64,000 bases of DNA from Nissolia schottii (GCA_003254905.1 QANU01066052.1:19011-83010); one strand, 5' to 3'; counted from the first letter of the stretch, positions 23,444 to 33,300 are shown. Notes: generated by a model from the sequence alone, not told the origin. Translations and numbers: made by a program.

Positions 23444-23450
23444 GTGGGTA
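23444..23450 (+). promoter_or_regulatory. Donor-like motif CAG/GTGGGTA in LTR leader
   Basis: CTACAGGTGGGTAGTATTATG resembles a plant 5' splice site (CAG/GT). The block GTGGGTA recurs at the same relative place in every gypsy LTR here: about 1588, 3896, 15011, 31417, 40064, 49994, and on the minus strand near 57-65 and 45931. Splicing is an inference. Confidence 0.45.
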
Positions 23451-23734
23451 GTATTATGACCCCTGTCTATGGGATGTTTATTGTATGCTTATGTGTGCAT
23501 TTTTGAGTAGTAAAAATTAGAAATGCTATGAAGATATTACTGTTGCATGTGGAGTATATTTATGTTGTTTTCATGATGCTTGAACGTTCCTGTTGTTGCT
23601 CGGGTAATGTTAGAATATGTGGGCGAACATGGGATGAGTGTAAGAGAACGAGAAAAAATAAGCCAGGATCTGGGCGCCGAGTTTTCCGCGGATACGGACT
23701 GAGAGGAGTCTAGAGTTGAAGAGCGAGCGTCAGT

Positions 23735-24420
23735 AGTAGTGACCGAAGGGGTTCCGCGGAGGTCCCCTGAAGTGGTTGAGTAGTCCCCCGGTGAGTATGC
23801 TGGGTGAGCACCGGTAATGGTGCTGTATGGGTCCGTGGAAGTCCCTTGAAGTGGGTGAGTAGTTCCTTGGAGAGTGTGCTGAGTAAACACTAGGAATGGT
23901 GCGGAAGGGTTCCGCAGAGGACCCCTGAAGTATGCTGAGAGGAGTACCCGGAGAGTTGAGTGAGAGCCAAGAACGGTGCTGGTTAGGGTTCCGCGTAGGA
24001 TCCCTGGAGGGTTTCTTAGTGGTTTCTGCAGCAGATGCCCTAGAGTGGTGGAGTGGATTCCCTAGAGTCGTTAAGTGGTTCCCTGGAGAGTTTCTTAGAG
24101 GTTCCGCAGAGGAGTCCCTACAGTGTTAGAGTGGTCCGCTAGAATTGCTTAGTTCCCTGGAGAGTTCCTGCGTGGTTTCCACGGAGGATCCCTAAAGTGT
24201 GGAGAAGGTTACATGGAGTTGCTTAGTGGCCACCAGAAATGGTTTTGCGTGGGTTCTGCGGAGGATCCCTGGAAAGCTGAAAGGGTTACGCGAAGAGTGT
24301 TGAGCGGGCACCAAGAGTGGTGTTGAGTGGGTTCCGCGGAGATCCCCTGGAATGGTTGAGTAATCCGATGGAGAGTTGCTTAGTGGGTTCCGCGGAGGTT
24401 CCCTGAAGTTGAGAGTGGTT
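23735..24420. repeat. Degenerate minisatellite with TTCCGCGGAG core
   Basis: About nine decayed units of roughly 60-90 bases with a core like GGTTCCGCGGAGGATCCCTG and a second part like TGGAGAGTTGCTTAGTG. The core contains the palindrome CCGCGG. It lies inside the solo LTR, in the interval where the other LTR families have their palindromes. No protein is supported here. Confidence 0.8.
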
Positions 24421-24784
24421 TCCGAGCAAGGGTTCTGAGGTCCATTATATTCCAATAAGCACCTAGCATGTAGAAGTTTATGCGATAAAGTTTATAATGG
24501 CATATGTTTGACTAAGAGTCACCCAAGGGTGCAGTGAACAAGTCTATGGGTATCCAGTTGTGCATGCATCATGAGGATAGACCACTAGAGACTATGCTAT
24601 GACCAAGGTTAATGAATGAAGAAAATAATGAACATAAGAATCACATTAGTACAGAAAGATAAAGTGCATGAGAAGATGAGATATGATGAATGAGAAGACG
24701 CTAACCCGGGTGAGCTGGTACGCGTAAGGAAAAGAAAGCACATGATACCATTTACTTAAATTGTAAAGTTCATGCATAGTACAC

Positions 24785-24975
24785 AAGAGCAGGCTCATAA
24801 GGAACGCAGGCATTGTGTACGTCACCATGCTCATAAGGAACGCATGGGGCTCGATCACGTCACCAGGCTCATAAGGAACGCATGGGACATGATCACCTTG
24901 CATACATACCTATGTGATTAAAGCGTCGTTATGTCTCGACCATGTCACCATGCTCATAAGGAACGCATGGGGCAA
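24785..24975. repeat. CTCATAAGGAACGCATGG repeat
   Basis: Four units of about 45 bases with the core GCTCATAAGGAACGCATGGG followed by GTCACC-type spacers. The minus-orientation LTRs have the same array as GCGTTCCCTTCGAGCATGG units at 27184-27380 and 44840-45180. It is therefore an ancestral part of this LTR group. Confidence 0.8.
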
Positions 24976-25206
24976 GGTCACCGGGCATACCTATATGAGT
25001 AGTAGTGTCAGAACGGTCAAGGATAGAAAGCACGAGAACTTAGTAAGAAAGATTAGTTCCCTGTCACCTAGTAACTAGATAAAGTCGCCCAGGAACTTAG
25101 GCAAGAAATAACTGGTAGGGTGTCTAGATGTATGAACACTAGAGATCTCCTGGACGGCCGGAGCATAATTGAGTAACCAGATTTCCCTATGCCATAGTCA
25201 ACCACT

Positions 25207-25246
25207 GAGAACCGTTGTTCTCACCCCCACTCACTTATGGCTTCAG
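25207..25246 (+). promoter_or_regulatory. Conserved hairpin plus TTCAG motif
   Basis: Stem GAGAAC/GTTCTC with a 4-base loop (25207-25222), then a C-rich run and CTTATGGCTTCAG ending at 25246. The same arrangement is found in the LTRs of E (35967-36007; 41328-41368), F (51636-51676; 58553-58593) and in altered form elsewhere. The C-rich run plus CAG/G looks like a 3' splice site. Confidence 0.6.
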
Positions 25247-25354
25247 GAGAGATAGATGACGTCCCCGCCGAGGAAGAGGCGGATCTTGCGTAGTTGATTT
25301 AGGACAGTAGACCCTGAGACAGGGGAGGAGGCAGAGCTCTGGTCAGTACTAGTA

Positions 25355-25792
25355 GTGAATCGTCCCACACCCCACCGAGTCGCGCCACCGGTATTCCCCG
25401 AGCCAGAGACTTTCGCTAATGGCAAGCCCATCCCGTACGAGAAGGACGTGGAGGTCGACCCAGTCTCTGTGAGATTGCGACCGCCCAAGGCTTATCAGCA
25501 GACGGCACGGACGAGGACGGCCAGAGACTATCGCCGTCAGTTCGCGTCTCGTACTCTCAGTCACGAGGCAGGTCCATCCTACGGCCCCCGAGACTCGCCA
25601 GATGTACCAGTGCCCTCCTCACCCGAGGAGGAGTATCCTTTGGTAACCATGGAGGAGGATGACGAGGAGGACGAGCCGGAGCCGGAGCCGGTGTACGAGC
25701 CAAAGGAGTCAGAGCCGGAGGAGGAGGATCCGGAGGAGGACCCCGAGGAGGATCCGGAGGAGGAGTTCAGCGAGGACGAACCAGAGACCTGA
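25355..25792 (+). CDS. Hypothetical LTR-encoded protein with acidic tail, 145 codons
   Basis: An open frame near the 3' end of the solo LTR, in LTR sense, shortly after the acceptor-like motif at 25246. The N-terminal half is Pro/Arg-rich (RVAPPVFPEPE, ARDYRRQFASR); from about residue 90 it is almost all Glu/Asp/Pro (EEDDEEDEPEPEP and repeated DPEED). Part of the length comes from GAG-type codon repetition, so chance openness is possible. ORFs at the same LTR position with similar composition occur at 26372-26899, 44083-44550 and 63790-64000, which is the only argument that it matters. The start codon is not certain and no function is known. Confidence 0.35.
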   Translation: MNRPTPHRVAPPVFPEPETFANGKPIPYEKDVEVDPVSVRLRPPKAYQQTARTRTARDYRRQFASRTLSHEAGPSYGPRDSPDVPVPSSPEEEYPLVTMEEDDEEDEPEPEPVYEPKESEPEEEDPEEDPEEDPEEEFSEDEPET

Positions 25793-26371
25793 CCAGCACT
25801 ATATCCCGACCCTGTCATCAGACGCCATCTTTTGCTAGTAGTTCTAGTTATATGTGTATTTTGATGTATTCATGCAACATTTATAATATGTATGTATATG
25901 ACTTCTTGACATGTATGACATTGACAGTTGGACCCACATGGTACTGTTTACTTTACTATTTATGTATGTACATGTATAACAGACGAAGCACGCATTTATC
26001 TGTGATACGACTATACGGGACTCAAAATAGTCCACACGCATGGCTCTAGATTGACGGATAGATTATGTTTAAAAAGACAAAAAAATGGGTCCTTATTTTC
26101 AGTTAACTTAATTATTTTCCAAAGTAAAGTAGGGACTACCAGTATTCCTACACAGCTGATAACAACCTAGCAGTCGCAGATTATGACTTAAGCATAAACT
26201 GCTAACCTAGGGTGTTACAGAATGCATACCTGTAATCGAAAGATCTATCGGCGGAAGATACACGTAGGGGCCTGAATATACACACATAGCCATATGTTAT
26301 ACATACATAAGTATTAACATTATACATACATAAGGTTCACATAATGTACATATACATCGGCTAAAGAAAAA

Positions 26372-26899
26372 CTACTCACTTCGTGTACGATACAAACCTA
26401 CGTCTACTGCTACTGATCGGTCCTGGGATCCTGGGTCCTGCCGTCTACTCGTTGTCCTCCTCCCGCTCCGCTGGGTCCTCCTCCTCCTCGCTCGACAAGT
26501 TTGTGACCGCTGAGAAGTCTCGGGAGCAAACTGACGCGGCAAGACTGACAACACTCTTTTTCTTGTAGTCGTGCGTCGGCCTCGACCCTGTACTGGGGGA
26601 GTGGCTGCAGCAGGGTCGGGAACTGGCTCAATCTTTGGTTCCGGCTCTAAGGGAGGCACCTCCTCATCTCTGTTAAGGTGGATGGGATCTCGACTGCTGC
26701 TCCCGGGACGCTCGTCAATCCAGATTGGATGCATCGGTGAGGACCCTGGGCCTCTAAGTCTCCGCTGGGGAAGTCTATCGGGCTCGTCTGGCATGCGGGC
26801 AGGAGCGAAAGTACATGTCTCGAGCAAGGTGTCTATGCAGTAGTTGCGCTGGCGCATGCGAGTAAACAACCGTACGTCTTTCGCTGGTGGGGAAGTCAT
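26372..26899 (-). CDS. Hypothetical LTR-encoded protein, LARD 3' LTR
   Basis: An open frame of 175 codons in LTR sense, beginning MTSPPAKDVRLFTRMRQRN right after the acceptor-like block. A Pro-rich middle follows (RMPDEPDRLPQRRLRGPGSS, IEPVPDPAAATPP), then RRTTTRKRVLSVLPRQFAPE. In this copy the last part reads basic; the alternative frame gives an acidic Glu run as in the copy at the right edge (SSSEEEEPMEQPGDYD). I infer a frameshift near 26500. The counterpart in the 5' LTR is 44083-44550. Not recognised as any known family. Confidence 0.4.
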   Translation of the reverse strand: MTSPPAKDVRLFTRMRQRNYCIDTLLETCTFAPARMPDEPDRLPQRRLRGPGSSPMHPIWIDERPGSSSRDPIHLNRDEEVPPLEPEPKIEPVPDPAAATPPVQGRGRRTTTRKRVLSVLPRQFAPETSQRSQTCRARRRRTQRSGRRTTSRRQDPGSQDRSVAVDVGLYRTRSE

Positions 26900-27183
26900 G
26901 GCCCCAAGCTGGATCCATACACGAGTGGTGGCGAGAACTCTTGGTCCTTAGTGGGGTTCCCTCGCATCATAAACCGTTTATTTACTCGGATATCCTCCAG
27001 GCCATTCAGGGGGTCTCTAAGTGAGCATGCATACTAACATCCTACCAGTTATTATCTTTCCTAAGAACCCTGAACAACTTTATCTAAATTATCTAGGGGA
27101 CTGGGAATATAGTCTTGCTTATCTAAGTTCTCGCGCTTTTTATCCTTGACCGTTAGGACACTACTATACATATATGTATGCCC

Positions 27184-27380
27184 AGTGACCTTGCCCCATG
27201 CGTTCTCTTCGAGCATGGTGACAGGGTCGAGACATACCCACATCATAATCACATAAACATGTATGCAAGGTGATCGTGTCCCATGCGTTCCCGTCGAGCC
27301 TGGTGACGTGATCGAGCCCCATGTGTTCCCTTCGAGCATGGTGACGTGCAGAAGGCCTGCGTTCCCTTCGAGCCTGCTCT
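27184..27380. repeat. GCGTTCCCTTCGAGC repeat in LARD 3' LTR
   Basis: Four to five units with the core ATGCGTTCCCTTCGAGCATGGTGAC. It is the minus-orientation equivalent of the array at 24785-24975. The single-pass structure here shows that the extra units at 44998-45146 are an assembly duplicate. Confidence 0.75.
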
Positions 27381-27683
27381 TGTACACTATGCATGACCTT
27401 AACATTTTATTTAACCGGTATCATATACATTCCTTGGCCGCCTTCCTTTGGGCTAAGCCATATAGGCACGATGTCCTTATTCATTCATTACCATCATCAT
27501 ATGCACTTTTATCTTTCTGTACTATTCTTGTTCTTATGTTTCATTATTATCTTCATTCATTATCCTTTGTCATACCATGACCTCTAATGATCTATCCTCA
27601 TCATGCATGCTTCCTCGTCTAATATTGGACCTAATCTTGCTCATTGGATCCCTTGAAACCACTAAAATCTCAAGTCTGCCAGG

Positions 27684-27915
27684 TTTCATTCGAATACTTA
27701 GGGGGCATTCGAATGAAATCCCTAAGAGTTCTTTCATTCGATTGAAAAGGGGTTTCATTCGATTGAAATCCTCAGCATTCTTTCATTCGAATACTATGGG
27801 ATTCATTCGATTGAAACCTGAAATTTTCTTTCATTCGACTGCATGGGGATTCAATCAAATGAAAGCTGGCCTTTGGCTTTCATTCGACTGAAAACCTCAA
27901 GGATTCGAATGAAAG
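27684..27915. repeat. TTCATTCGAATGAA palindrome array, LARD 3' LTR
   Basis: About ten copies, most with one or two changes, of the palindromic core CATTCGAATG, with variants such as TTCATTCGATTGAA. Spacing is about 20-30 bases. The counterpart in the 5' LTR is 45485-45720. The same motif flanks the antisense gene in the internal region (29008-29137 and 43133-43210). Confidence 0.85.
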
Positions 27916-28301
27916 CTTCAAAATCGCATCCTCGACACTTCAGTTCTTAATTTTCCACTGTTCATAGGGTTCCAATCAGTACAGTTATACATTTCATTTA
28001 TCAAAATTTCCCAAAACCCTTTTTACCCTGATTCTCCTAAAAACCCTACTTAACATTTTCATAGTCAGAAATACAAAACAATATATATACAGTTATAAAT
28101 TAAACCACATAGACAGTGGGCTTAGGGTTACCCGCATCCGATGGAGATTCTGAATCGGTAGGTTCGAAGTGGAGAATTTCCTCTTCAGGATGGCGTGCTC
28201 CGGTGATTTTTCTGAAATTCAGGCATGAAACCTAGATGTGTCAGAACGGGATCGGCAGTTTGTGAAAGAGGCTGAAAGTTATCATAAATTTTCGAAAGTT
28301 C

Positions 28302-28321
28302 CGTGGTTATTTATAACCACG
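28302..28321 (-). promoter_or_regulatory. TATA box inside an inverted repeat, LARD 3' LTR
   Basis: CGTGGTTAT-TT-ATAACCACG: 9-base perfect arms around the TATA box (minus-strand TATAAATA, 28308-28315). The 5' LTR copy at 46101-46124 has 11-base arms. Confidence 0.75.
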
Positions 28322-28392
28322 CACATTGAAACTATTTTCTTTTCTTTTTCCTTTTATTTCTTTTCTTTTTTCTTCCTTCAGAAGTTGTTGCT

Positions 28393-28440
28393 TCCTTTAT
28401 TATTATTATTATTATTATTAATTTAATATTATTTATTATT
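28393..28440. repeat. TTA microsatellite
   Basis: TTATTATTA run of about nine units followed by AT-rich sequence. The counterpart at about 46198-46235 in the 5' LTR differs in length. Confidence 0.85.
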
Positions 28441-28845
28441 TACTTCCTTCAGAAGTAATTTCTCACCCTATCTGGCTCCATTTTCGTTTGATCGCATTTT
28501 GTCCAAAAAGTCTCACCTTCGGTTGCCCTAAAAATATTTCGGACATACCGTTGTGATCCATTTATTTTTCCCTTCGGTCCGGGGCAGTTTTTCCAAGGGT
28601 CTGGGGCTTTCTTGCCGAGTCAAGAAATCCCACAGGAAATTTTCGGTATCCGAGAAATTTTCGTTCCAGTCGACACTCGTCCGGCGACTCCAAAAAATTA
28701 CGGGACAGTTAAACCTAGCCCGTGTCCTCAATTCCCTAGGGTTTCGGGGGCTTAACTCTTCCGACCTTGATTCCTGGGCTTCTCCCGGCCGTCCTCGGCG
28801 GCGAAATTAACGGGTTTTCCACGCTCAAGAATGCGGGATGTTATA

Positions 28846-28880
28846 TTCCACCCCCTTACTGAAATTTCATCCCCGAAATT
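28846..28880 (-). promoter_or_regulatory. LARD polypurine tract
   Basis: On the minus strand the sequence reads ATGAAATTTCAGTAAGGGGG then TGGAA, ending directly at the 3' LTR. The block TTTCGGGGATGAAATTT before it corresponds to TTTCGAGGACGAAATTT before E's 3' LTR, the typical end of gypsy elements. Confidence 0.8.
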
Positions 28881-29007
28881 TGAGCGTCGTTACGCTCCTA
28901 ACCCTAATTCGGGCTGCTTAGGGGTCTGGGAATGCTTCCCCGGGAAACCCTAACTTTTTCGGGCCCTTTGGGACTCGAAGGAACCCTAAGAACCATCCTT
29001 GGGATCC

Positions 29008-29137
29008 CTCATTCGAATCCCTTATGATCATTCACTCGAATGATTTGCAGAGTTCTTGGATCATTCGAATGAAGTATTTGAATACCCATATTTTTAGTTA
29101 TTCATTCGAATGAACATCGGGCTTCATTCAAATGAAC
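29008..29137. repeat. CATTCGAATG palindromes upstream of the antisense gene
   Basis: Five copies or variants of TTCATTCGAATGAA within 130 bases, about 260-390 bases before the ATG at 29394. The motif is the LTR palindrome of this element. The leader between (29160-29390) is strongly pyrimidine-rich, like that of the Sirevirus extra ORF. Confidence 0.75.
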
Positions 29138-29393
29138 TGCGATCTGAAACCATTTTAAACGACTTCTTCCTTTTTCCCTCACTTTCCTCTTCTCCTCTCC
29201 TCCGCGACCAAACCTTAGCAGAGCTCAGGTCCCCTCTCGACTTTCCACCTCCAATTCCTTGCTTCCCTCTCTCCTCCATCTTGTGCCCTAGCTCCTTTTC
29301 CCCTTCCTCTCCGAACCCCCTCCTCTCCACCCTCAATCTGCGGCTCCTTCCTTCCTCTCCTTTCTCCAAACCGTGTCCTCCCCTTCCTGCATC

Positions 29394-30375
29394 ATGAGTC
29401 ATCCAAGTGGCTGTCCCTCCCGGTCTAAGAACCCAGGATCTTTGTCGTCCCAAGGCTTCCCACATTGGTTCTCATCAGAAGTGCAATGGTGCAATTTTGT
29501 GGCCAACTACAAGGAGCGAGACATTATGGAACCGAAGATCCTTGATCGGGATACGTTCGAGGAGGCTTCGGCAGAGATTCTAACCCACCTGGACTCCGCC
29601 GAGTTGCTGGAGTTCATTTGCTTCAGCCAGCCCGTATATCTACTGTTGCTCCGTGTGTTCTACAGCAACATACGGGTCAGCGACAATGTGCTGACGACTG
29701 AGGTGTGCAGAATTCATATCGAGCTGACGCTAGAGCTGCTCGGGATCGTGCTCGAGATATCGTTCGCTGGGCACGAGCTGGCCTTGGGGGTCTCCGAATG
29801 GGCGGTTACCTCTGCTGGGGTCCCGTTCGGGGAAGAGTTAGCCCTGGACACCATCGGGCACTCGGGCATTAAGAGCTCGAAGAACCGGCCACAAGTCAGC
29901 GGCCTTCCGGTGGATCAGCGCATCTACCATTATTTGCTGATGCACACTCTCCTCCCGAGGAGCGGGAATCACTCTGTGCTATCAAGGGACGACTGCCTGG
30001 TGTTATGGGCATTGCCTGAGGGTCGCGAGCATAACTGGGCCCTGCTCGTGATGCACCGCATGGCCCTGGCGCGCACTGGCGGCAGAGCTCTCCCTTATGC
30101 CGTGCAGATTTTAGAGCTCCTGAGCTACTTCCAGGTTCCAGTGGAGGGTATGTTTTTGCTCCTTTTATGTTCCTTTGCTTAGCTTTTAATTTTTAGCGAA
30201 TTACATGGCTTTAGGGTTTACTAATTGGAGTTTCTGTTGGTGCTTTGGTCTTTCAGGGGAGCAGAAATGGTCGCCAAAAGTCACCTAGAAAATTGACTAC
30301 GGCTGCCTGGCAAAGATGCGTATCTCTCTCACGGCCGACAACTAGCTAGTGTATGACGCGCCGCAAGGCGGTCGT
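29394..30375 (+). pseudogene. Antisense extra gene of LARD, first part
   Basis: On the strand opposite to LARD. It opens MSHPSGCPSRSKNPGS and is open to the splice-like site at 30147. Recognisable blocks: VFYSNIRVSDNVLTTEV, LGIVLEISFAG, IYHYLLMHTLLPRSGNHS, HNWALLVMHRMAL and SYFQVPVEG. They match, in order, the Sirevirus extra ORF (VFYCNLKF, LLHYFLSYILLP, NWAYLVQQHM, NYGVPVAGE), so both belong to the PF20167-like plant transposon protein type. GTATGT at 30148 and TTTCAG at 30256 bound a likely 109-base intron that restores the conserved GE. The second exon has stops (30287 region and about 30345) and is cut by element E at 30376. GC content and codon use are much richer than in the flanking LTRs. 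Confidence 0.7.
30148..30256 (+). other. Likely intron in the antisense gene
   Basis: GTATGTTTTT at the left edge and GTCTTTCAG at the right. Removing it keeps frame and gives VPVEGEQKW, aligning with VPVAGE of the intronless Sirevirus copy. The T-rich content is typical of plant introns. Confidence 0.65.
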
Positions 30376-31229
30376 TGTAACATCCCAATTTTTCCCCCTT
30401 AGTAAAATGTTCGTAAAACTAAATAAAATAAGGTATAAATGAATTTAGAACGAAGAAAAACATTACAAGTGTATTCCTTAGTGAAAGTTCCCCGAATAGT
30501 TGCTCGTAGAGCCCTTTGTAGGAATTAATCTCTTGAGGTCAATAGAAATTATTCTGTGGGGTATTTCCAAATTCTGCTGACACTCAAATGGATCTTCTCG
30601 ACCCCTAGAGATGGATGAAAAACCTAAAGTGTCGGTAAAACGGAAATCGGTTCGGTTTCGGACGATTCCGTAGACACTAAAACAGCTCCATTTAGCGTGT
30701 AAAATTGAGCAGAGAGCCCGAAGTCTCTGGAAACCCCACCGGTACTAGGGAAAAGTCTCAGACACCTTAGAATAGTCCCATGACCCCATCGGGAAGGTTG
30801 GGAAAGAACGAAACCGCAAGCCGAACGGTGGTCGGCAGACACAAGAGCGTAGAAACGGGTCGAAGGTATCTGTGAAAAATACTCTCTGGAGGAAAATTCA
30901 CCAACACCTTTTAAGATTAATATTCCTAGGTAGACGAAAATTAGAGGATCGCGACGGTACAAGCGGAATATTTTTCGAACGACCGTGCGCGAGGCACCGG
31001 CATTGCGAGCGATAAAACACGAGCGAAACGGAACCAGGAGGAAGCAAAAATATGGGCAGCCCACGTGATTAATTCTGATGGCAAGGAAAATAATATAAAA
31101 TTCCAATACTATTCATTGATGTGACATTAGGAATATCTTCTTAATTAATTAATTATAAAAGAAATTAAAAAGGGCAAAATTGTAATTATGCATAGGGGTA
31201 AAAAGGTAATTTTTAGGGGCAGAATTTTG

Positions 31230-31243
31230 GCTATAAATAGCCA
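31230..31243 (+). promoter_or_regulatory. TATA box in a perfect inverted repeat, E LTR
   Basis: GGCTAT-AA-ATAGCC with TATAAATA in the middle. The same 14 bases are at 39879-39892 in the 3' LTR. Confidence 0.75.
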
Positions 31244-32040
31244 CCCCATATGCAGAAATTTTCAAGAGAGAAATTCTCTCTGGAACTAGAGGATACTCTG
31301 CCCGTGTGCACCGCAGTTACCCTGCAGAAACGCTGCCGGAAGCTTGGACCGTGCTCAAGGCTTGGAGGACTGCTCTCCCCCATCCTTCTCATCACCGAAT
31401 CAGCCCTCCAAGAAGTGGGTAACTCTAGTTTACTCACATCTTTGGTGGATGTATGTGTTTATGTGTTTATGTGTGTATATGTCTTGATGTTTGTATGCAT
31501 GCTTAATTAGTTTAGATGCTTGGTTAGGATAGGGAGATGATTCTGAAGGGTCCTGTGACCTAGACTAGATAGGATTTTGATAGTTAGAATATGTGTAAAA
31601 ACCTCATGGAGTAACTGAAACACCCTAGCTAACTGTTTACCCGTACGTAGTAAACAAAGCTCACTAGGTTGTTGTCTACTTGGTCGGAATACCTTAGTCC
31701 ACAGTTATCTTTTGAAAATAGTCATTGTTCATAAAATAAGGACCCATTTTGAACTTTTGCTTGTATTGCATTAATAGTAAAATAGAGCCATGCGTAGGAA
31801 TAAAACAGATATAACAAAGCGGATAACAGTATGATAAGTAGAACAGGTAATATACATCCATTGGGCCCACCATACAAAGTCACGTTATTGTATACATAAT
31901 AGATACATAGATCAAAGTATCATATACAGAATCCAAAATACACAGCATTAAAATACAAGTACTACTAGAATGCTACTCAGTATGTCCTTGGAAAAACTAA
32001 ACCACTATATCTCGCTAAGCTCATCCAATCATAGCTAAAA

Positions 32041-32255
32041 AGATCAACTCTTTTGATTACATGATGGACTCCTCTGAAAAAAGAACATTGGCGCGCGTGT
32101 AAACGAGGTGCTCTACCTAACTGAGCTATAGCCCTTATGCTTTTGCTACATATTTTATCATATTAGGTAGGAAATTTCTTGTCAAGATGTGATGTATATT
32201 ACATGATCAACTCTTTTTGATTGATATTTCGTGTTCTATTTCACTCCCCGATGGG
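32041..32255 (-). other. Plastid-derived insertion
   Basis: About 200 bases that do not match the equivalent part of related LTRs and contain the first exon of plastid trnV-UAC with adjoining intron and upstream sequence. Intron-like sequence (GCGCGCCAATGTTC, then CAGAGGAGTCCATCATG on the minus strand) follows the exon directly. The limits are approximate, because I cannot align it to a plastid genome. Confidence 0.65.
32097..32135 (-). pseudogene. trnV-UAC 5' exon, plastid origin
   Basis: Thirty-nine bases on the minus strand beginning AGGGCTATAGCTCAGTTAGG and ending CTCGTTTACAC, the 5' half of plastid tRNA-Val with anticodon UAC. It includes the acceptor 5' strand, D arm and the anticodon stem up to the group II intron site. 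The 3' exon is absent, so it cannot make a tRNA. The intron start seems to have lost the usual GTG. Confidence 0.85.
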
Positions 32256-32639
32256 GGTTCTTTTCACCCTCTCCTCTGGCGGCTCCTCCGCTTCCTCAAA
32301 ATAGGACTCATCATCTTCTGTACCTGAAGTCATAAAACAGTAGGGAATAAGAACGGTAGGTTCTCAGTGGAAATAACCTTAGTTCCTGAGTCGTACATCA
32401 GATTATGTCGGACTTCAGGCCGCTCAGAGTTCTCTAGTGAACATACATACTAAAATCCCTACCATTTATTATCTGGCCTATCTGAACGGCTTTATCAGCA
32501 TTGTTATGTGACATGGGTACTACTCTTGCTTACTACGTTCTCGCGCTGATTAACATTTCGCATAAGCCTTCTCGAGCGTGCTCTTGACGGTACGGCATAA
32601 CAGCAGATTATACATTCAAATCAGACTGAATAACAGCAT

Positions 32640-32860
32640 ATAATCAGAATACACTCAGCATAACAGAATCACTCAAATATGCATCACAGAATCATCCAAT
32701 ACAAACATAACAGAGTTCAGCAGAAATACATGCAGCAGAATCATCAGCATAACACGTTTAACAGAATGCAACAGAATAACAGAATAAAATAGTATGACAG
32801 AATATAACAGCCTAGCAGCATATAACAGCGTAACAGAATGCAGCAGCATAACAGAATAGA
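32640..32860. repeat. CAGCATAACAGAAT tandem
   Basis: Irregular tandem of CAGCATAACAGAAT-like units of 14-20 bases. The plus-orientation equivalent (ATTCTGTTATGCTG) is at about 51135-51270 and 58052-58187 in F. Confidence 0.8.
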
Positions 32861-33119
32861 TGTTATTCCTACCATAGTAATGTCCTCTGTGACACTAGTA
32901 TGACGAAATAACCTCACACCCTCAGTATAGGCCGACACTGTCCAGACCTTACTGCGGTGGGCTTCCACCTGCCGTGTGCCCCCTCGGGACCCCTCGACAG
33001 TGGGCGGATATTGTACCCCCACCTAAGCTTGCCCCCTTTTGACAATGCATAGGCGTGGTAACCGCACACCTCCAGGTATGCCATCTCGACACCACCTGTG
33101 GCAGGCTTCCACATTCAGG

Positions 33120-33300
33120 ATGCCTAGACCTCCTGAAGTGGGATCATAGTGGCTCACGTGATCACGGCCTTTCAGCATAGGCATATAGCCTTTTTCAGCA
33201 TGTGGCATATAGCCATATTTCAGCAGCATTGGGCATTGGCCCTAGTTCAGCAGCATTAACGGTACCTGCAGCATCGCATACTGGTTTTCCTATGGTTCAT
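33120..33300. repeat. CAGCAT/GGGCAT repeat in the nested LTR
   Basis: Decayed minus-orientation equivalent of the F minisatellite at 50640-50835 (for example GGCATATAGCC next to TTTCAGCATG). No gene is seen. Confidence 0.55.

Larger units (their letters stand above)
22521..26219 (+). mobile_element. Solo gypsy LTR, 3.7 kb
   Basis: Starts TGTAACATCCTGATTTTTC and ends CTAACCTAGGGTGTTACA, with an exact target duplication GAATG at 22516-22520 and 26220-26224. Contents in order: leader ending in CAG/GTGGGTAG (23441-23450), a minisatellite (23735-24420), a second repeat (24785-24975), hairpin and acceptor-like motif (25207-25246), and a small ORF with acidic tail (25355-25792). No internal region is attached. 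Confidence 0.92.
22287..28845 (-). repeat. 3' LTR of LARD (interrupted)
   Basis: Plus-strand start TGCAACACCCTAGCTAG; minus-strand start TATAACATCCCGC at 28845, where the canonical TG has become TA. It is split by the solo LTR 22521-26219. The 5' LTR shows the empty site (GGTGTGAATGCATACC at 43871-43886). Outside the insertion it carries an ORF at 26372-26899, a repeat at 27184-27380, a palindrome array at 27684-27915 and a TATA box in a hairpin at 28302-28321. Confidence 0.9.

Noticed and set aside
23091-23459. 122-codon plus frame in the leader of the solo LTR
   Set aside because: Pyrimidine-rich leader without conservation in other LTRs; no recognisable domain.
25579-25818. Ser/Gly-rich minus frame opposite the acidic tail
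   Set aside because: It is the mirror of GAG-type repeats on the other strand; low complexity only.
29124-29465. 113-codon minus frame in LARD
   Set aside because: Complement of the pyrimidine-rich leader and first codons of the antisense gene; basic low-complexity content.
32097-32135. Functional tRNA-Val gene
   Set aside because: Only the first exon is present, followed by intron-like sequence; the second exon is missing.
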